Both the position numbers and the translations under genes were made by a program. DNA of 64,000 nucleotides from Sulfuritalea sp. (GTDB lineage: Bacteria > Pseudomonadota > Gammaproteobacteria > Burkholderiales > Rhodocyclaceae). The notes under the pieces are model-generated. The model was given only the letters and a program-made list of their open reading frames with translations, was not told where the DNA came from and searched no databases. Within the stretch, counting starts at the first letter, position 1; the number at the start of each line of letters is the position of its first letter. Of this stretch, positions 61,293 to 64,000 are shown piece by piece. The DNA lies in the NCBI GenBank assembly GCA_030247575.1, contig JAOTRV010000011.1, positions 62,001-126,000 of the forward strand, in the 5' to 3' direction.

Positions 61293-64000
61293 ATGAACTT
61301 CGACGAATACGAACGCAACAAACGCCCAGATTACAAGGCGTTCGCGGAGACGATCGCCACGATCCTCGACGCCGCTATCAAGGCAGATCCAGCTAACCGG
61401 CTTCAGCAGATCCAGCGCCGGGAGAAGAACCCGATTTCTTTGAAAGCAAAGCTTGCGAAGTTCGGCGTCTCGGAGAGCGACAAGATCGAGGACGAAGTGA
61501 AGGACCTCGCCGCCTGCCGCGTGATCTTCTATACCAACGCAGACGTGAAGCGGTTTCTGTCGTCCGACATTCTGCGCAGTAACTTCACCATCGACTGGGA
61601 CCGCACCAAGGTTCACCACCCAGTACCAGGGACCGAAAGCGAGGGGCGCTTCTTCGTCTCCGACAACATCGTCGTCCAGTTGAACGAGCAGCGCGCCGCC
61701 GCGCCGGAATACGCGAAGTTTCGTGCCATGCGGTGCGAGATTCAGGTCCAGACCACGCTGAACCACGCATGGTCCGAGATGGAGCACGATGTCTACAAGA
61801 TCAAGCCGGTAGCCGGATTCGGCAAGGACCTCCTCGAAGGAATTCACACGAGGTTCAACAAAGTCATGCGCGAGATGCTGATCCCGGCCGGCTACGAGTT
61901 TCAGAAGATCGTGGACGACTACAACCGGCTCGCGAGCGGCCGGGAGCTTTTCGACAAGGGCGCCCTAAAGGTGCTCGCCGACTGCAAGGACAACAACGAA
62001 CGCCACGAACTGTTGGAGCGTTTCAAATCCTACGTACTCCCCCACTTGGACGACGCAGCCGGCGCGCATGCCGAGATACGGGGCGCGCTCGTTGTGGCCG
62101 TCCAGGCCGCGCGCAGAACGAAAACTAGCCCCATCAGCACTCCGTGGGGCGACCTGCCTGGCAAGTCGGCCGAGGACGTTGTCGAGTTGGCGACGAACAT
62201 TCTGGACCACCTCAGGTATGTAAGCCTCGATGCAGCAGAAGCCACTTTCGACACGCTCAGCGAGCTCTATCTGGGCGCGGCGACCGACAAGGAGGCGGAG
62301 CAAATCTTGAAGAACGTGAAATCCCTCGCGAGCCACAACTTCGAGGTGTGGAAGTCCGGTGCCCCGGTCATTCAGGACATGCTCGTCCGGAGGATTAAAG
62401 GATGGGACGGCGCCACGCTCGAGGCGTTGCGCCCAGTGGCGCTGACGGTACTCCACCAAGTCCTGCGCCCGGAGTCCACGGGCACATCGGCCACCTACAA
62501 GACCGTCACCATGATTACAGCAAACGTCGTTCCGAGCGACGCGCTCACGCGTATTCGTGCCGCGAGCATTGACCTCCTCGAACAACTATTCCGAACGGCT
62601 CTCGACGATGTCGAAAGGCGCAAGGTCAAGCAGGCCCTCCTCGACGCGACCCGGTTCCCGCAGCGCGGTGGTGCCGAGTCCGCGCTGCGGCTGACCATCC
62701 TTGAAAACTCGTCACGTGTCGCTCGCTTCTTCACGTCCGTCGCCACCACGCTTAGCCACGAGCTCCTCCAGACGTTAGAAGAGAGTTTCCTCTGGCTCTA
62801 TCGTCACACTCGCCGGCCTGCCGACGCGCCGGCGGAGGACCCGCCCATCGCCGTCGCGCGAAGCGCCTTCATTGACGCCATCCTCGCGTTCCGCGACAGG
62901 ATCAATGCCAATAGTGACTTCGTGGTCTACAAGACGCTAGTCGGCTTCGAGTCGGTCTTCCCCCCGGAATGGGAAGGCGATTCGATGGACTTTCAGGCAG
63001 AGGAGGCCTACCGCAACGCGCGTATCAGCGAGTTAGTCGCCGACGTGAATGCGGCAAACGCAGACGCCTGGCTAAAAACGATGCAGCGGTGCGCAAGTAC
63101 AAAGTCGAACGACCTCGCCACCTTCCCTTCTTTTGGCCGGTTCATTGAGGAACTCGCTCGGACCAAGCCGGAGATTGTTGAGTCTTACCTCGATCGGCTC
63201 GGCGAGGACCTGGCAGCGTTTTTGCCGACGATGCTTCGTGGCATGGAAGGCACTCCCCGCTGGTCTGCTGCCAAGCAGAGGGTTGACCAATGGTTAACGC
63301 AGCGCCGCTACCTGTCTCAGATTCTCTGGTATCAGCGATTCACAGACAAGATAGACGTAGCGCTTTTTAAGCGGGCACTCGGCCTCGCAATTGAGGACGG
63401 GAATGATCGGGCGGTCATGAACGCAGCGGAGATATGCGCTGCCCGTTCGGATGTCATCCCCCGCGAGGAAAACGGCTCGATCTTTGCTTCGGCCATCGGC
63501 TACTTCAAGGCGAAGAACGACACGGACTGGGCAAATGCCATCTGGGCCAATTTTGGAAGCGGCTCACTGCCGGTAAGCTTGACCGAAGAGCAGATTGACC
63601 TCGTCCTATCCGCCCTCGTTCCGCGGCGGAGCATCGACACCTCGGCGGAATGGGTACTTGCGCCGGTTGCGAAGCACCATCCCAAGAAAATCATCGACTT
63701 CTTCGGTGAGCGGCTCAAGCAGCGCGATGACGAAGACGTAGTGGACCACTACGAGGCCGTGCCATTCAGCTTCACGACACTACTCCCGCACTTGGCAGCA
63801 ACTGGGGAGTATCTTCTGGAGCGGTGCCGCGCGTGGCACCGTGAGAGGCCGGAGCTCTTCGAGTACCGTGGCGGGCGCCTCCTCTCCGTCGTTTTCCCGG
63901 AGCTCACGCCGGAGCTCGAAAGTCACCTCAAAACGATGCTGGCCACCGACGGCGCCGGCGCAGCGCGGTTCGTCGTGGACTTGCTCGCGGGCTACCGTGG
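61293..64000 (+). CDS. RelA/SpoT-like nucleotidyltransferase domain protein with very long C-terminus (3' end outside window)
   Basis: Open from the ATG at 61293 to the window end, at least 902 codons. Residues about 40-170 carry RelA/SpoT synthetase-like motifs: RREKNPISLKAKL, DLAACRVIFYT, EIQVQTTLNHAW and EMEHDVYK; Glu149 matches the catalytic glutamate. The GYxSxH-like loop appears replaced by FVSDN (122-126), so synthesis activity or specificity may differ. No HD hydrolase domain. The remaining 730 or more residues are helical and unfamiliar, far longer than known small alarmone synthetases or toxSAS proteins. It begins about 680 bases from the STAND operon, on the opposite strand. Confidence 0.78.
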   Translation, partial: MNFDEYERNKRPDYKAFAETIATILDAAIKADPANRLQQIQRREKNPISLKAKLAKFGVSESDKIEDEVKDLAACRVIFYTNADVKRFLSSDILRSNFTIDWDRTKVHHPVPGTESEGRFFVSDNIVVQLNEQRAAAPEYAKFRAMRCEIQVQTTLNHAWSEMEHDVYKIKPVAGFGKDLLEGIHTRFNKVMREMLIPAGYEFQKIVDDYNRLASGRELFDKGALKVLADCKDNNERHELLERFKSYVLPHLDDAAGAHAEIRGALVVAVQAARRTKTSPISTPWGDLPGKSAEDVVELATNILDHLRYVSLDAAEATFDTLSELYLGAATDKEAEQILKNVKSLASHNFEVWKSGAPVIQDMLVRRIKGWDGATLEALRPVALTVLHQVLRPESTGTSATYKTVTMITANVVPSDALTRIRAASIDLLEQLFRTALDDVERRKVKQALLDATRFPQRGGAESALRLTILENSSRVARFFTSVATTLSHELLQTLEESFLWLYRHTRRPADAPAEDPPIAVARSAFIDAILAFRDRINANSDFVVYKTLVGFESVFPPEWEGDSMDFQAEEAYRNARISELVADVNAANADAWLKTMQRCASTKSNDLATFPSFGRFIEELARTKPEIVESYLDRLGEDLAAFLPTMLRGMEGTPRWSAAKQRVDQWLTQRRYLSQILWYQRFTDKIDVALFKRALGLAIEDGNDRAVMNAAEICAARSDVIPREENGSIFASAIGYFKAKNDTDWANAIWANFGSGSLPVSLTEEQIDLVLSALVPRRSIDTSAEWVLAPVAKHHPKKIIDFFGERLKQRDDEDVVDHYEAVPFSFTTLLPHLAATGEYLLERCRAWHRERPELFEYRGGRLLSVVFPELTPELESHLKTMLATDGAGAARFVVDLLAGYR

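Noticed and set aside
1-64000. CRISPR arrays, tRNA or rRNA genes
   Set aside because: I saw no regularly spaced direct repeats, no cloverleaf-like sequence ending in CCA and no rRNA signature; a covariance-model search could still find a tRNA.

Overview
The window is high-GC, densely packed proteobacterial DNA. It most resembles a sulfur-oxidising betaproteobacterium (Rhodocyclales/Sulfuritalea-like; inferred from gene content and protein style, not from a marker gene). Genes abut or overlap by 1-4 bases, usually as ATGA junctions, and several start with GTG or TTG.

Layout. (1) 1-1.7 kb: the end of an HD-GYP protein, then a very short type IV pilin behind a good sigma-54 (-24/-12) promoter, with a small secreted protein directly downstream. 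(2) 1.8-28.9 kb: a long surface-glycan cluster. It holds an OGT-like glycosyltransferase, an FkbM double methyltransferase, an ABC exporter (permease plus ATPase), a GtrA protein, an FAD oxidoreductase, a flippase, a sugar aminotransferase, a cupin, many GT2/GT4 glycosyltransferases, several SAM methyltransferases and a GT-C-like membrane protein. (3) 29-49 kb: a sulfur-oxidation island. sat-aprBA plus a YkgJ protein reads right; qmoA-qmoB-hdrC-hdrB reads left toward it. A small three-gene operon (including a metallophosphoesterase) diverges from soeABC, and tusA, a DsrE-like gene, a FadL-type porin and a periplasmic protein follow. Together these encode cytoplasmic sulfite oxidation by two routes: via APS (AprBA, Qmo/Hdr, Sat) and directly (SoeABC). 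TusA/DsrE-like sulfur carriers would feed them. (4) 49-53.8 kb: housekeeping genes valS, pcnB, folK.

(5) 53.96-64 kb: an accessory island. It begins by truncating a DUF486 (DMT-family) gene, followed by about 1.1 kb of remnant DNA with a 36-base perfect inverted repeat pair. Then comes a tightly coupled leftward operon of three genes: an alpha/beta-hydrolase fused to a NACHT-like STAND NTPase, an HD-domain phosphohydrolase, and a radical SAM protein with a B12-binding-like N-terminus. Beside it is a rightward, window-truncated gene encoding a RelA/SpoT-like nucleotidyltransferase domain on a very long C-terminal region. This block looks like an undescribed defence or conflict system and is the main novelty candidate.

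Two patterns cross gene boundaries. A dispersed repeat of about 22-25 bp (core GTCGRCGCTGGCG, where R is A or G) occurs about 12 times in the first 53.5 kb, several times inside genes in one frame giving V-G/D-A-G-x-T-A; I found none in the island. A second element, ATAGAAATWWTC, lies 80-93 bases upstream of the start codons of sat, soeA and the dsrE-like gene. I saw no rRNA, tRNA or CRISPR array.
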